Positions 1 through 9,511 of a stretch of DNA of 64,000 nucleotides are shown piece after piece. The stretch is taken from the NCBI GenBank assembly GCA_018136815.1, contig CM030942.1:869797-933796 (forward strand), read 5' to 3'. Position numbers and translations under genes: made by a program. The DNA comes from Isochrysis galbana. Taxonomy: Eukaryota > Haptophyta > Isochrysidales > Isochrysidaceae. Under the pieces are notes generated by a model. The model did no database searches. It had not been told where the DNA came from and saw nothing but the letters and a program-made list of their open reading frames with translations. Within the stretch, counting starts at the first letter, position 1; each line of letters opens with the position of its first letter.

Positions 1-615
1 CCACGACAATGCTGATCACTCCGCGGTATACCGGGGATATCAACGAGTTTTACGAGCTTTATGAGTGGCTAACGGACACTCTTGAGGGTCCCGAGGAGGA
101 GGTTCTCAACAATCAGGTGAATGCATTGCCCAAGCCGCCGCCCTGGTAGTGTTCTAATCAATTCATTCACATTAACATCTTTACCTTCCTGTAGGTTCAA
201 CCCGCCTTCTTCCATCCGGACTGGACCTTTGATGGGCTGCCGGCAGACTCACCTATTCATTTCGAGAAGCGAGCTCCATGTCCTGTCATCAACTTGCTTA
301 GGAGAGAGGATCTCGATCAAGTGAGACTACCAGTCGGGCTCACCACTGTGCCCTTTGCGTGTTGTAAAGCTGCCTGTCCTAGGAGATGAGAATGCCTCTA
401 CATGCAAGCTTTTCCCTGGCTGCCATGCTGCACGTGTCACGTCTCAGGTGGTCGCTGAGGGGTTGCGCAACGGGGTGATTGTGAACAAGAAGATCGCGGA
501 CCACAATGCTCAGACCCTCACCACGGAGGGCTCACGGACATTGCGAGATGTGTTTGCAGCCCTCGCTGTCATCGAGCCGAGCGAAGCAGATAGGGAAGGG
601 ATGCGAGACAAATGA
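1..615 (+). CDS. DUF1415 family protein, 3' part (three exons, 5' end outside window)
   Basis: Three segments join in phase 0: 1-116, 195-320 and 448-615. The first intron runs from GTGAAT at 117 to TGTAG at 194; the second from GTGAGA at 321 to CTCAG at 447. The joined product contains ITPRYTGDINEFYELYEWL, then QPAFFHPDWTFDG and FEKRAPCPVINLLRRED, the arrangement I know from DUF1415 proteins (a WLE-type helix, then 'FHPDYxF', then 'RSPYPxxHLLRE'). The last exon gives a basic helix and ends at TGA 613-615. The family is small, soluble and of unknown function, found in bacteria and algae. The beginning of the protein lies left of the window. Both introns are under 130 bp. The family call rests on remembered motifs; the exon joins are supported by consistent phase. 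Confidence 0.62.
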
Positions 616-894
616 AAAATTGGTCGAATGCTATGTGTGTGCCTCACGAGTGAGCAATAGGTTCATCAAAGGCCAGCGCCGAAGATGGGCATGCAGAATC
701 CTGGCAGGACCTGGGCGCATTCATATCGGTAGTAGATGCCTAACTCCGCCTATCGTCAAAAAAATCCTCTTGAAGTTGTCTACCTGCTGCTCCTAGGCCA
801 GTTCCACTCCGGGAACCCGGCTCCATCGCTCTTGCCCCTCACTCGCTCCCCTTTCCACTTCCCCCCTAGCTCAGTCCTTTTTCTTCACCCAACC
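616..894. other. Intergenic sequence without a recognisable gene
   Basis: Short overlapping open frames occur, but none has domain-like content or conserved splice structure. The stretch ends in C-rich sequence before a LINE 3' UTR remnant. No RNA gene was seen. Confidence 0.4.
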
Positions 895-1095
895 ATAAGG
901 CCTGGCCCCGGCCCCCACACTCGGAACCATGCCCAAGGTAGTGCAACTGGGCCGAACCCCGGAAACCGGCAGAAAAAGGAATGGAGGGGGGGGAGGGGTG
1001 CGAAAGGATGCAAGGCCGGTGGCGGCATAAAGGTGAAAGATATGTAGGCAGTAGTAGGTGTTGGCCCCGAATCTACAGATTTTTTTTCGTGGTGC
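895..1095 (+). mobile_element. LINE 3' UTR remnant
   Basis: The segment reads CTGGGCCGAACCCCGGAAACC, then an A/G-rich block and a terminal AGTAGGTGTTGGCCCCGAATCTACAG followed by an oligo-T run. The same order of motifs recurs at 20935-21100 and 59215-59440 on this strand and at 30945-31110 and 50298-50460 on the other, where the last one directly follows a LINE ORF tail. That position makes it the 3' untranslated region of the family. Only the last 200 bases or so are present, as expected for a 5'-truncated insertion. The copy is diverged. Confidence 0.5.
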
Positions 1096-1324
1096 CCGAA
1101 AAATAACTCGAGTTGAATGCGTCGCCGCAGAGCCGCAGAGCCTCCGCGCACCTGTTGCGGCGCTCGCCATTGGTAGGTAAGTGGCAAATCAAGCGAAGAC
1201 ATAACAAAAAATCCTCTTAATAGTCACACCCCGCGCGCGACCCTGGACAACTATATCGTTGCCTCGCCCGTTCACCTATTCGCTCCCTTCTCCTGCCTTG
1301 CGGCAAGCGAAGACGTAACTTACA

Positions 1325-1410
1325 AAACACAAAACAGTCTCTTTCTCTTTCTCTTTCTCTTACTTACTTCTTCTTACTTACTTACTTCTTACTGACTGTA
1401 ATTGTAAACG
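1325..1410 (+). repeat. Low-complexity pyrimidine repeat (CTTT/CTTA-rich)
   Basis: Runs of TCTTTCTC pass into ACTTACTTCTTCTTACTTA units. It is a simple sequence between a LINE remnant and a B-type repeat, with no gene signal. Confidence 0.6.
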
Positions 1411-1529
1411 TGGTTCGCGGACTTACTCGCCCGCGCGCTGCGCTGCGAGGGCGAGGGCGCCCACCACCACCACCATGCGACGAGGTGAGCACCAACGCTG
1501 TTGCCCTTGCACCTGCCCCCGCGCTAGAT

Positions 1530-1800
1530 GAGCGCCACTCACCCACTCACACTCATCTGTGCCTGTGCCCATTTATGGCTATGGGCCAGTGGGAGCGGGT
1601 CAGAAGGGGCACTCCCAGGCCCCCATGGGCCAGCACTCGTATTGAACTTCCCCCCCCCTCCTGGTCACCAAGTAGACAGAGGACTGTGGAGGGCACCCAC
1701 GGCCAGCGAGGCATGCGCGGGAGAGGCAGGAGAGGCCAGGGGCTGAGCCCCAGCCTCCACTGCCCCCAGAGCTGCTTGGCTGGCCCTATGTGCGTTCGAT
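1530..1800 (+). mobile_element. Diverged copy of the B-type LINE 5' region
   Basis: The sequence contains GCCAGCGAGGCATGCGCGGG and GGCAGGAGAGGCCAGGGGCT, the same order of words as in the better copies at 10742-11260 (+) and, reversed, at 41555-42291 and 53964-54650. It is GC-rich and has no intact ORF. It appears to be an old fragment of the 5' region of the LINE family that dominates this window. Boundaries are uncertain. Confidence 0.45.
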
Positions 1801-1824
1801 AGCCGTGTAGAGAATGGTAAGAGG

Positions 1825-2559
1825 TCATTTCATCCGGCTCTGATGCTGATGCGAGGAGAGAGCGACCGATGGCGTCGCTCTTCCTCTTCTCGGCCGCCCT
1901 GCCAGGGCGATACCTAGTCTACACGGTACACGGTGAAAGCCTCCGTGGCTGCATGCAGATTCATTCTTGTGAGGCACAACGGACGTGAAAAGTGAAAAGG
2001 GAAAAGGGTTTTTTGTTGCGAGAGCGGCCGCCATGCTGGGCCAGCGGGGCGGGCGCAGTGCGCACGCCGCGAATGGGATAGAAAAAGAAGAGCCGAGTGC
2101 TTTGTGAAACCATCTTTCACAAGGTTGCATTCTTTTGCGTCTTTTGAAACCCCGCCGCCTCGCCAGTAGGTGGAAACGCTGCGGCACAAATAGATAAGAA
2201 ACACTACACCCTTTCCAGAAAGATAGCAGGACTCTTCGCCGCAGTACGAAGTCGTAGCGAAAGCTGGATCTAGAGGCTGAAGCGCGCACTAAGCAGAACG
2301 AATTGGCAGTGGCTGGCGGACAGTGTGGCGAACATCATCATCATGGTGTAAGCGTGTCAGCTGTAGTTCTCAGTTTTAGCCTCACACCCTCACCGGCCGA
2401 TGTTGCAAGGTCCTTTTCTCTACCGCTTGCTGTTGGGCTAGCGCAAAAGTGGCCCGTGCTCCTGCTCGTGATGTGTGGGTGTGTGTCTTTGACTTGGGAT
2501 GCAATGCCACGCCACTTCGAAACGGATTGTGATGGTGCTTGCTCGCACCTGCGCTTGCC
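1825..2559. other. Intergenic sequence, no supported gene
   Basis: A 154-codon open frame lies on the minus strand (1825-2289) and a shorter one on the plus strand (2303-2647). Neither shows a domain, signal peptide or family motif. The plus-strand frame overlaps the end of the sulfotransferase-like gene in antisense. I do not call a gene here. Confidence 0.35.
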
Positions 2560-3744
2560 TCAGTGCGTCGACGGCTGTATGACACGAGGATCAGGAGCGT
2601 ACGGTGACGCGGCTGCAGCTATGTCCACTGGACCGCATCTCAAATGAGCGTTGCAGTAATCACTGAGTGAGATGGCCTCGGAGAAGCCCCTATGCCTTCC
2701 AAACGTTTGCGCCCAGCGTTCCACCCAAAATTCATACACTGGGATCGAGCAGTGTGTGAATCGCCTCAGCTTCTCAATCTCCTCAAATCTCTTCTCATAT
2801 ATGGCTAGTTTACGATCACGAGCTTTCTGCCGCATAGCTTGCTGCTCAGTAACAACTTGTGCCTTGCCTACACCCTTGGACCTATGCCGGAGCATTCCAT
2901 CAAATTGCCTTCCCAGTTCCGCGAGGCCTCGACCACCGCTGATCGCTACATCGATGGAAACGCTCTTTCGCTCGGAAAACGGAAGAGAAGTACGGTTAAA
3001 GATCCCGGAGCACTGATTGGCCGGCGCTTGAAATGTATGCTTTGCGCGCGATCTACGCCGATGAGGTGGACAACACGGGTTGGTCACATATGGCGCACAT
3101 CCGAGACGTTGGCAAGTTTTGCTCGCTAGATAGAGCATCAGTTGGTCGAAGTTTGGCATTGGAGTCACGTAGTCCAATTTTGAGAGGACCGTGTAGTTCA
3201 AGTCGCCGTGCATCTTCCGGCACTTTGGTGTGCACTCATCCACCTTGCAAGAATCCCAGTCTTCCCTTGGCGAGTAGTGTTTCATACGATATTCAGTGGC
3301 AATATTCCAGGGGTTTGCGAGATAATAATCGGTGGCGGACGTCGTCTCCACCTTTTCTGCGTAGAAGTATCGGAAAAGTGACTCCATCTGCGTGGCTGGC
3401 TCACGGATGATCGCAAACGTCACCACCTTACACCGGTGGTCCTGTTGTCTCCTGAGTGTCTTGCGCATCTCGTCCACAATCTCCAATGCCATCCGCCAAG
3501 GCTCCCCCATGTGGGCCTCCGCGTAGACTAACGGGTACTCGTCGCGCAGCGCTCGAATGTCGGCCCACCACGCCATCTTCCATTCAAGGGAGAAGGCCTT
3601 GAAACGCCTGCCTCCGATGGCAAGTGGGATCATACTGCCTGGCCGTGCAAAGATGTGCCGGATCTGCGTGCCTGCCGCCTTGGCAAAGTGGAAATGCATG
3701 AGGAGCATGCAGGGCTCGCACGCTGACGCGTTAGGCAGGGCCAT
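2560..3744 (-). CDS. Sulfotransferase-family protein
   Basis: A single open frame of 394 codons begins at ATG 3744-3742 (the frame is open slightly further upstream but without ATG). Near the N terminus is LLMHFHFAKAAGTQIRHIF, which resembles the PAPS 5'-phosphosulfate loop of eukaryotic and bacterial carbohydrate sulfotransferases (H-x-x-K-x-x-G-T). Residues around 105-125 (FAIIREPATQMESLFRYFY) match the second element, a conserved R-[ED]-P followed by S, used for 3'-phosphate binding. A Cys-rich stretch (around residues 165-235) and a C-terminal basic helix follow. No signal peptide or N-terminal membrane anchor is evident, unusual for a Golgi enzyme, so an upstream exon may be missing; immediately upstream is a GA/CT simple repeat. 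The substrate is unknown, probably a glycan or a small metabolite. Confidence 0.6.
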   Translation of the reverse strand: MALPNASACEPCMLLMHFHFAKAAGTQIRHIFARPGSMIPLAIGGRRFKAFSLEWKMAWWADIRALRDEYPLVYAEAHMGEPWRMALEIVDEMRKTLRRQQDHRCKVVTFAIIREPATQMESLFRYFYAEKVETTSATDYYLANPWNIATEYRMKHYSPREDWDSCKVDECTPKCRKMHGDLNYTVLSKLDYVTPMPNFDQLMLYLASKTCQRLGCAPYVTNPCCPPHRRRSRAKHTFQAPANQCSGIFNRTSLPFSERKSVSIDVAISGGRGLAELGRQFDGMLRHRSKGVGKAQVVTEQQAMRQKARDRKLAIYEKRFEEIEKLRRFTHCSIPVYEFWVERWAQTFGRHRGFSEAISLSDYCNAHLRCGPVDIAAAASPYAPDPRVIQPSTH

Positions 3745-3774
3745 GATCCGAACCAAGCAAGTCTCCGGCGTACG

Positions 3775-4080
3775 TTGCCCACCCTTCCCAGCCTTCCCAG
3801 CCTCCCCAGCCTCCCTCCCTCCCTCTCTCTCCCTCTCTCTCCCTCACTCCCTCTCTCTCCCTCACTCCCTCTCTCGCTCTCTCGCCCTCTCTTCCTTCCT
3901 CGCTCTCCACTCTCCCTCACTCGCTCGCTCCCTCCCTCACTCCCTCCCTCCCCGCCCCCCCCTCCCCCCCCTTCTCTCGCCCTCTCTTTATGTAAAGCAT
4001 GTGCATCTATGTACATTTTCCCTTCCTATCTTTTCCCTCTCCTCATCTCTCTCTCTCTCCCTCTGTGTGTTCCTCGTTCG
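3775..4080. repeat. CT-rich simple repeat upstream of the sulfotransferase-like gene
   Basis: About 300 bases of CTCCCTCCCTC, CTCTCTCC and CTCACTCC words on the plus strand. It sits directly 5' of the minus-strand gene, so it is either a polypurine 5' UTR/promoter tract or an expanded microsatellite. Open frames through it encode only Pro/Ser/Leu or Arg/Glu/Gly repeats and are not genes. Confidence 0.75.
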
Positions 4081-5104
4081 TTCCTCTGTGCAGTTTCCCT
4101 AGAAGCACCTGCAAAGGTGCCTCGAGACCCTTTTTGATTCCTAGCATATATTGGCGGCCCCTCTTGGAGCCTTGGAGCCTGGAGGACACCAAGATTAAGC
4201 TGGAGCCTTGCCATCAATCTTCAATATGGAGGACCAGTCTTATGCATAAGATGGAGCCGCATCGCCCGAAATTTGCTCCCATGACCTGATTGGTGGCGAT
4301 GATGCCGACGAGCCGGCGCCGCACGTCGTTCACGAGGCATGCTACAGGAGACGGAGGTGCGATTTACAACTCTCATCAAGATAAGACGTTTTGGGGGCAT
4401 TTATTGATGCTGAGTAATCTAAGCCTTACAAAGGAGATTCATACACAAGATGAACTGTTCACACACCCTTTGGACCACATGATTTGATGGGCAAAGCGTT
4501 CCCCTCTAAGAACGACCGCAAACAAGCGAGCGGAGACGAGCACAACACGCGCAAGCATTTAGACTGCACGTGCGCGCATTGCAGTGGACTGCCTGCGCGT
4601 CGCCGTGGCTAGCGCGCAAGGTGTCGTTCCGTCAATTGTGGGACATCAGTCGAATTGAGCGATCAAATGTCCACAGTTATTTAAAATTAAATAAGGGCTA
4701 GTATTTGCCTTTCCCGCGGTGCATGTTCCCCCGCGGGGACGCCGTGCGTGCGCATACACAAACATGCAGTTTAATGAATAGTATCAACTGAGCACCATTG
4801 TGCACGTCGTGCGCATTGGGCACGGCGCGGTGCCCCCCCCCCCCCCCCGCGGAGACGCCGTGCGTGCGCATCCCGACTTTTTCCCTCTGCGTGCCGCCTT
4901 AGGCCTTGAAAAAGAAAACATGCACATCTGGGTTAAAAAAATAATAACCTGGCCCTCTTTTGACGGAACGCGACTTCAGGCAGTGTGTTTAGCCATAACC
5001 ATAACCACTCCCTCATCGGGCGCGCGCACACACACAGCCTGCCTGCGCCAACTTGCTGGCTCGCGCTCGTGCGCTGCGCCGTTGCCGCTGCAGCAGCTAG
5101 CCGG
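4081..5104. other. Intergenic, with a short direct repeat
   Basis: No gene is supported. A 24-base word containing GACGCCGTGCGTGCGCAT occurs at about 4733-4756 and 4848-4871, each next to a C-rich run. The rest has scattered short frames only. Confidence 0.4.
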
Positions 5105-5200
5105 CGGTGCGGGGACATCTTCACCCACGCCTTCACCTGCGTCTGCGTGCAGCATCGGCCAGCCGCTCAGTGCAGGGCCCATATTCCCAGTTGCGTAATT
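5105..5200 (+). repeat. Dispersed repeat G, forward copy
   Basis: This segment (GGGGACATCTTCACCCACGC, then CACCTGCGTCTGCGTGCAGC, then ATCGGCCAGCCGCTCAGTGC) reappears reversed at about 43500-43605 with only scattered differences. Both copies end in a pyrimidine-rich border. It is probably a mobile-element fragment of unknown class. Confidence 0.55.
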
Positions 5201-5680
5201 TTCTTATTGGGGGGGGGGGGTTGTAAGACCCCCTACATATGCATATGGGCAACAGGATGGGGCTCAAGGAAGTGTTAGGGTTAGGGATCAAATTCAAATA
5301 CCTACTACAGATTACAGAATTACAGGCGGTGATTGCAATCGCTGTGCGGATGCCGACTGGCCCACAAACTGTAATTCATTCTTTAGAACTTCCTCAATCG
5401 AGGCGCTGGATACTCCGGCGCCGCCGCCGCCGTGGCCGATACAGTATGGCATGGGGCAATAATAAAGCACCTCGGACCTCGGCATCATGGCGAGTCTCGC
5501 ACCCACAACCCATCATCGTGTGCAGCTCGTCGCACATAAGATAGGTAGCACTTTCGCGTGTGTGCCACCACCATACCCCAGCAGGTGGAATGCGCACCAT
5601 TAGCGTGCCGCACACAAGGACTACTGCATGTAGACAAACAAGAAAAAGAAGTATGACGCGCCTTTCAACCAAGCAAATCC
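5201..5680. other. Intergenic, GGGTTA-like doublet and no gene
   Basis: A G run at 5209-5220 is followed by GTTAGGGTTAGGG at about 5273-5285. The remainder, up to the stop codon of the Mediator-like gene, has no convincing coding signal. Confidence 0.35.
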
Positions 5681-6182
5681 TTATGAGGCTCCCTGAGCCG
5701 TTTTCAATTCGCGCACTCGTTTTCTAAGATTCCGGATGGCATGACTTTTGCCCAGACGGGCGGCTTCGACCTCTGACAAATGCTCAGTAAAAGCTACAGT
5801 GAATTCATCTGGGCTTCGGCCAGCATCGACGAATTCTTCAACTAATCTCATTGGCAGCCGCAGATCAGTCTGGCTCGAAGTGTTTTGTGCCTCGCGCAGC
5901 ATGTTGGCCAAGTCGGCACTGTGAATAGAGGGACGAGGAAGTCAGGTAGCGGCCGCGTTGGTATTGGAGGGGATCAATCCTGCATGCTGGTGGATGAGGC
6001 ACATCATGAGCGCACATGCTCTCGCGCAAAAGCGTGTTGTTAGGGCTGGGTTCCTGCGCCATTGTGTCGAGTTGGTGAATGAGACCTAACATGCTCGATA
6101 AGCTGGCATCGAGCTCGTTCAGGATTCGCCGCTGCACATTCACTGCCTCGGTGGAGGGCGCGTGTTCCTCGGCGTGCGCCAT
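5681..6182 (-). CDS. MED10: Mediator complex subunit 10-like protein (two exons)
   Basis: Exon 1 is 6182-6016 and exon 2 is 5918-5681. The intron has donor GTGCGC and acceptor TTCACAG, and the join keeps frame (AT+T, Ile), giving 135 residues. The second exon contains LRLPMRLVEEFVDAGRSPDE followed by a region with LSEVEAARLGKSHAIRNLRK. This corresponds to the MED10/Nut2 core, 'vPlevieyiDnGrNPdlYt' and the following 'kGKi...f..l' helix. Exon 1 supplies the N-terminal helix with LNELDASLSSMLGLIHQLDT. MED10 is a small middle-module Mediator subunit that helps transmit activator signals to RNA polymerase II. The usual size (about 130-140 aa) fits. Start chosen at the first ATG; the frame is open 2 codons further without ATG. 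Confidence 0.72.
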
Positions 6183-6505
6183 CGCCAAGGGCAGAAGCGT
6201 CGCGCGAGGGTGCGAGAGGATCGACCGATCGACGACGGTTCGTCTCGAATTACTACCACTAGGAGTTCACACTAGCTGTGGACCCCGTCTTCGCGTCTTG
6301 TCTTCTCTGTTCGGGTGGGTGTGAACGCCGCCGTCCGCTGCTTGTCGCCCCTTGTTCACGTTTCCGTGTGCGCGCTTTCTATGGGTACCTGGAGCCTGGC
6401 GTGGCCTAGACTAATTATATTGTGCTAGGTTGTCTGCCAGTCCCACCCTTAGAAACAAGGAGGCGAAAGGGGATGGTGGCGGGTAAGCTTGAGCCCTTAG
6501 GCCTT
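6183..6505. promoter_or_regulatory. Upstream region of the MED10-like gene
   Basis: About 300 bases between the MED10-like start and the GT microsatellite. No TATA-like box stands out and there is no ORF of note. It probably holds the 5' UTR and promoter, but this is inferred from position only. Confidence 0.25.
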
Positions 6506-6509
6506 AGGT

Positions 6510-6650
<141 letters not shown>

Positions 6651-7195
6651 GGGGTTGGGGCGAGGTGAGCGGCGCGCGGCGGCGAGCAAAGAGAGCGATT
6701 GGGCGCCCCCCTCTCTCCCCGCGTGGGGGGGGGGTGGTTGCTACCTTCTACCTTCTTTCTTTTCTCCGGTCTTCGCGCGCCGCTGCTCTGTTGGCGTTCA
6801 CTTTCACTTGCCAACACTTGCGTAAACTAAGCTCACTGTCTATGGACGCCGCCATCCAGCTCACGCTCCGCCCACCCCCTTCTCCGCGCTCTCTCTCCCC
6901 TCTCCTGCCTGGTCACCATGATGGTGCCAGGGCGATACACCCCAACAGTGTCAGGCCCCAGCAGCCTCCCCTCCATTGGGCATGCCTTATGGCAGAGGCC
7001 CCTCGCGCCCTGGCAAGGGCCGCGCTGCTCCGGCGGCGCGGCCCGAGGCCGGGTGGCCCCTATGTATGGGCACCACATCCACTCCACCACTAACTACGTA
7101 CAACACACTCTCCAAAGAAATCCCCCCATACACAGCTAGCACACCGCACGCATGAGACACGAACATACAACCCCCCTGGGGGGGACCAGAGCAAA

Positions 7196-8527
7196 GTGAC
7201 ACTGCCCACTGCCCTCACCCGCAAGACACTGAGCACGGACGCCCCCCACCACACCTCACAGGATCAAGACTCAGACGAAGACAATAACATCGAAGACTCA
7301 GACTCCACCTTCGAACTCTCATTCCCTCCCCGTTCTTCCGATGAGCCCGTTCCGGGCTCCCCGGATGTACCGTGCGCCGCGCTAGCCGCCGGTGCGCCTC
7401 CGCGACTCGTTTCCAATGAGGAAACGAGCTTCGCTCCGACAAGCACAAAATCGGCGCTCGCGCCTTCGGCCGTCGCCCCTCCGAGTTTCCAAGGTGGAGA
7501 GGACCTTTCATCCCCCGCCCAAGAATCACCCGATGCCCCATCCGAACCCGAGCCACCCAAGCCACCCCAAGCCGAGGTTGGAGCTCCAAAAAGCTCCGCC
7601 TCTCCCCTTGAAGAACTCCTCCTTCCAGCACCGCCCAAGTCCGCCCAAGTGGCGCCTCCGCCCACCGAAGCCGCGCCAACCCCGTGTGGCCCCGACTTCA
7701 CTCCCCTCACGGGAGCGGGCATCGCACCACCCGTAGCCGAAGACCCACCGCCGGTCTTCGCGCTACTTTCTTTCGCCGATCCGTTGCCAAGTGTCCATAC
7801 CTCCCTCGCTCCCTCCGTGGTGAGCGCGGCGGATGACGCCGCCTCCGTGCGATCGGTCCCCCCGTTCGACCCCCCGCCTTACGAAGAATACGTCCCGCCA
7901 CCCCGATCGGGATATTGGCATGGGCGCCAAAATTCAGTCGCCTCGCCGCCGGCTGCAGCCGCCCGGGCCGTTGATCAACAAGTGGAGATCGATAATCTCC
8001 GAGGTCTCGTGCGTCACCTCGAAAATTCGACAATGCAAGCCGCCCAACGCCAAGAAGATTTCCGGCGGGAGGTGAGCTCAACTTTCAACACAATTCTCAA
8101 TCTTCTGCAGACAGGCGCTGCTACGCATCAAGCCACCGCCTCGCCGCCTGCTGCTGCGGAGGCAATGCCCCCAGCCGTTCCTTCACCGGCTCCGTTCTCA
8201 TGGTCCCAACCCGGGCCGGCCGCTCCGGCCTCCGTTCCGCCGCCCCCCATTCCGCCGTCCGACTATGTGCCCGATACCCCGTTTCCCCCCGTTCCGCCTG
8301 CTCCCGATCCCCGACCGCCTCCCACCGCCGCGGGCCTCCGCTCGCTTCCGAACCCCATCACCCCTCGCCATCCCATCGATCCCAGCCTCGCGGCCGACGC
8401 CTCCGAGCGAGAGATGGTCCTAGCCGCATGGGACCGCCTCTTTACCATGTCTCCGTACGAGGTGGCCTCGTTGTACAAGGGCTCCGACGACTTTGACTTT
8501 GAGCTCATTCACGCCATACCTAGCTAG
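7196..8527 (+). CDS. LINE ORF1-like protein (Pro/Ala-rich, with short coiled coil), truncated
   Basis: The open frame has 443 codons; the first Met used is not assured because the frame is open from about 7196. The N-terminal third is acidic and Ser-rich. The middle is Pro/Ala-rich with PPFDPPPYEEYVPPPRSGYW. A short coiled coil follows (VDQQVEIDNLRGLVRHLENS). The C terminus is Pro-rich and ends with SLYKGSDDFDFELIHAIPS. No RRM or zinc knuckle was seen. Its position between the element's 5' region and an ORF2 tail, and its low complexity plus coiled coil, suggest the ORF1 (RNA-binding/chaperone) protein of the LINE. The original C terminus is probably lost where the deletion joins the ORF2 tail in a different frame. 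Confidence 0.5.
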   Translation: MTLPTALTRKTLSTDAPHHTSQDQDSDEDNNIEDSDSTFELSFPPRSSDEPVPGSPDVPCAALAAGAPPRLVSNEETSFAPTSTKSALAPSAVAPPSFQGGEDLSSPAQESPDAPSEPEPPKPPQAEVGAPKSSASPLEELLLPAPPKSAQVAPPPTEAAPTPCGPDFTPLTGAGIAPPVAEDPPPVFALLSFADPLPSVHTSLAPSVVSAADDAASVRSVPPFDPPPYEEYVPPPRSGYWHGRQNSVASPPAAAARAVDQQVEIDNLRGLVRHLENSTMQAAQRQEDFRREVSSTFNTILNLLQTGAATHQATASPPAAAEAMPPAVPSPAPFSWSQPGPAAPASVPPPPIPPSDYVPDTPFPPVPPAPDPRPPPTAAGLRSLPNPITPRHPIDPSLAADASEREMVLAAWDRLFTMSPYEVASLYKGSDDFDFELIHAIPS

Positions 8528-8984
8528 ATGCCCGTCCACGCTCCAGATATTTCAAACCATAGAAGCCGTAGCGGGATACACCCCGGCGAAAGACAGATCG
8601 ACGACTCAAAAAATCAAGGACAGACTATTTGCATACCCGAACTCCTCGACGCCGGATAGCCTCAAAGCCCTCTACCTAATCGCATGGAGATACATCATTA
8701 GCGACTTCTACAAGGTGGAATTTGAAAATCACACCTTCCACCACGTGCCGGTTATCGAGAGAGTTCTAAGCAGGTTCACGGTCCTCGTTAGAGGTCGTGA
8801 ACCTCCGGACGACTTCTCAACCGCACGCACGCGCAAGGCCACCCAGGGAAGGAAGCCGAAAATCAAATCTCCACACGACCTTAGCGCCCCTGTCTTCTCA
8901 ACTAACAACAAAGGCGCCCTAGTCATGAACACGAATCTATCTCTGGTAGCGAAAGCCCTCAACATAGCAGAGCGTCTTGCTTAA
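8493..8984 (+). pseudogene. LINE ORF2 C-terminal tail, truncated
   Basis: The frame encodes ARCPSTLQIFQTIEAVAGYT, then LKALYLIAWRYIISDFYKVE and a basic tail ending ALNIAERLA. It aligns by eye residue for residue with the end of the ORF at 11020-12936. The CCHC-type zinc finger is cut: only its last Cys (ARCP) remains, showing that the internal deletion removed everything upstream. It overlaps the end of the ORF1-like frame in another frame. Confidence 0.75.
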
Positions 8985-9511
8985 CCAAGCTACCCCTCGC
9001 CGCGAGCCGCCCACCAACCGACAGCAGGCCTTAGTCACACTGACCACAGCACCACAGCCGCCTGACACCCAGCACAAGAAACGGACACACATCAGCCGGT
9101 AGCCCGATGGCACAGGAGGACGGCGAGAAGCAGGCCGTCGAGAATCGGCACACACCGTCTGCCACTGGAAACCCACTACACCCAGCCCCTAGGTAGAGCG
9201 TAGAGCACGAGGCACGAGGGGACGAGCCGCAAGGTAGGTGGAGGGGGAGAGAAAGGAAGCGGGCGAGGCTGCGGAGATACTGTGCAGAGTCGCGCGCGCG
9301 GCGAGATTATTAAGAAGTTTATAACCCCCACCGGTATCTGTATTTGGCCTGTATTTGGTCTGTATTTGGCCCCTAGGGCTTGAATACAACACAAACTCTA
9401 ACATTTATAAAAGAAAATTGCTCTAAATCTAAGTCGATAGTCCACTTTCACTTTCTACGGAACGCGATCTAAGAGAAAGCCCGTGATCCCCGAGCGACGG
9501 TCGCGCGGTCG
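8985..9511. other. Intergenic: LINE 3' flank and upstream region of the WD40 gene
   Basis: At about 9340-9370 TGTATTTGGCC occurs three times in near-direct repeat, the same word that fills the hAT-type element at 25116-25306, so a diverged relative may lie here. CTTTCACTTTCTACGG and AGAGAAAG follow just before the WD40 ORF. No gene is seen. Confidence 0.35.

Larger units (their letters stand above)
6833..8990 (+). mobile_element. Internally deleted LINE: A-type 5' segment, ORF1-like region and ORF2 tail
   Basis: The unit is a mosaic. At 6865-6910 is a short reversed piece of the B-type 5' region; from 6918 to about 7085 is the A-type 5' region, nearly identical in word order to 58800-59000 read on the minus strand. 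Then comes a long ORF1-like frame (7196-8527). At about 8500-8520 this switches to another frame encoding the ORF2 C-terminal tail (to 8984), closely similar to the tail at 12440-12936. The endonuclease and reverse transcriptase are missing. The join looks like a single large internal deletion rather than separate insertions, because both flanking parts belong to the same family. Confidence 0.6.

Noticed and set aside
1825-2289. 154-codon minus-strand frame
   Set aside because: No domain, signal or splice evidence.
2303-2647. Start of a tubulin-like gene (GGQCGEHH)
   Set aside because: The resemblance is limited to four residues and the rest of the frame does not fit.
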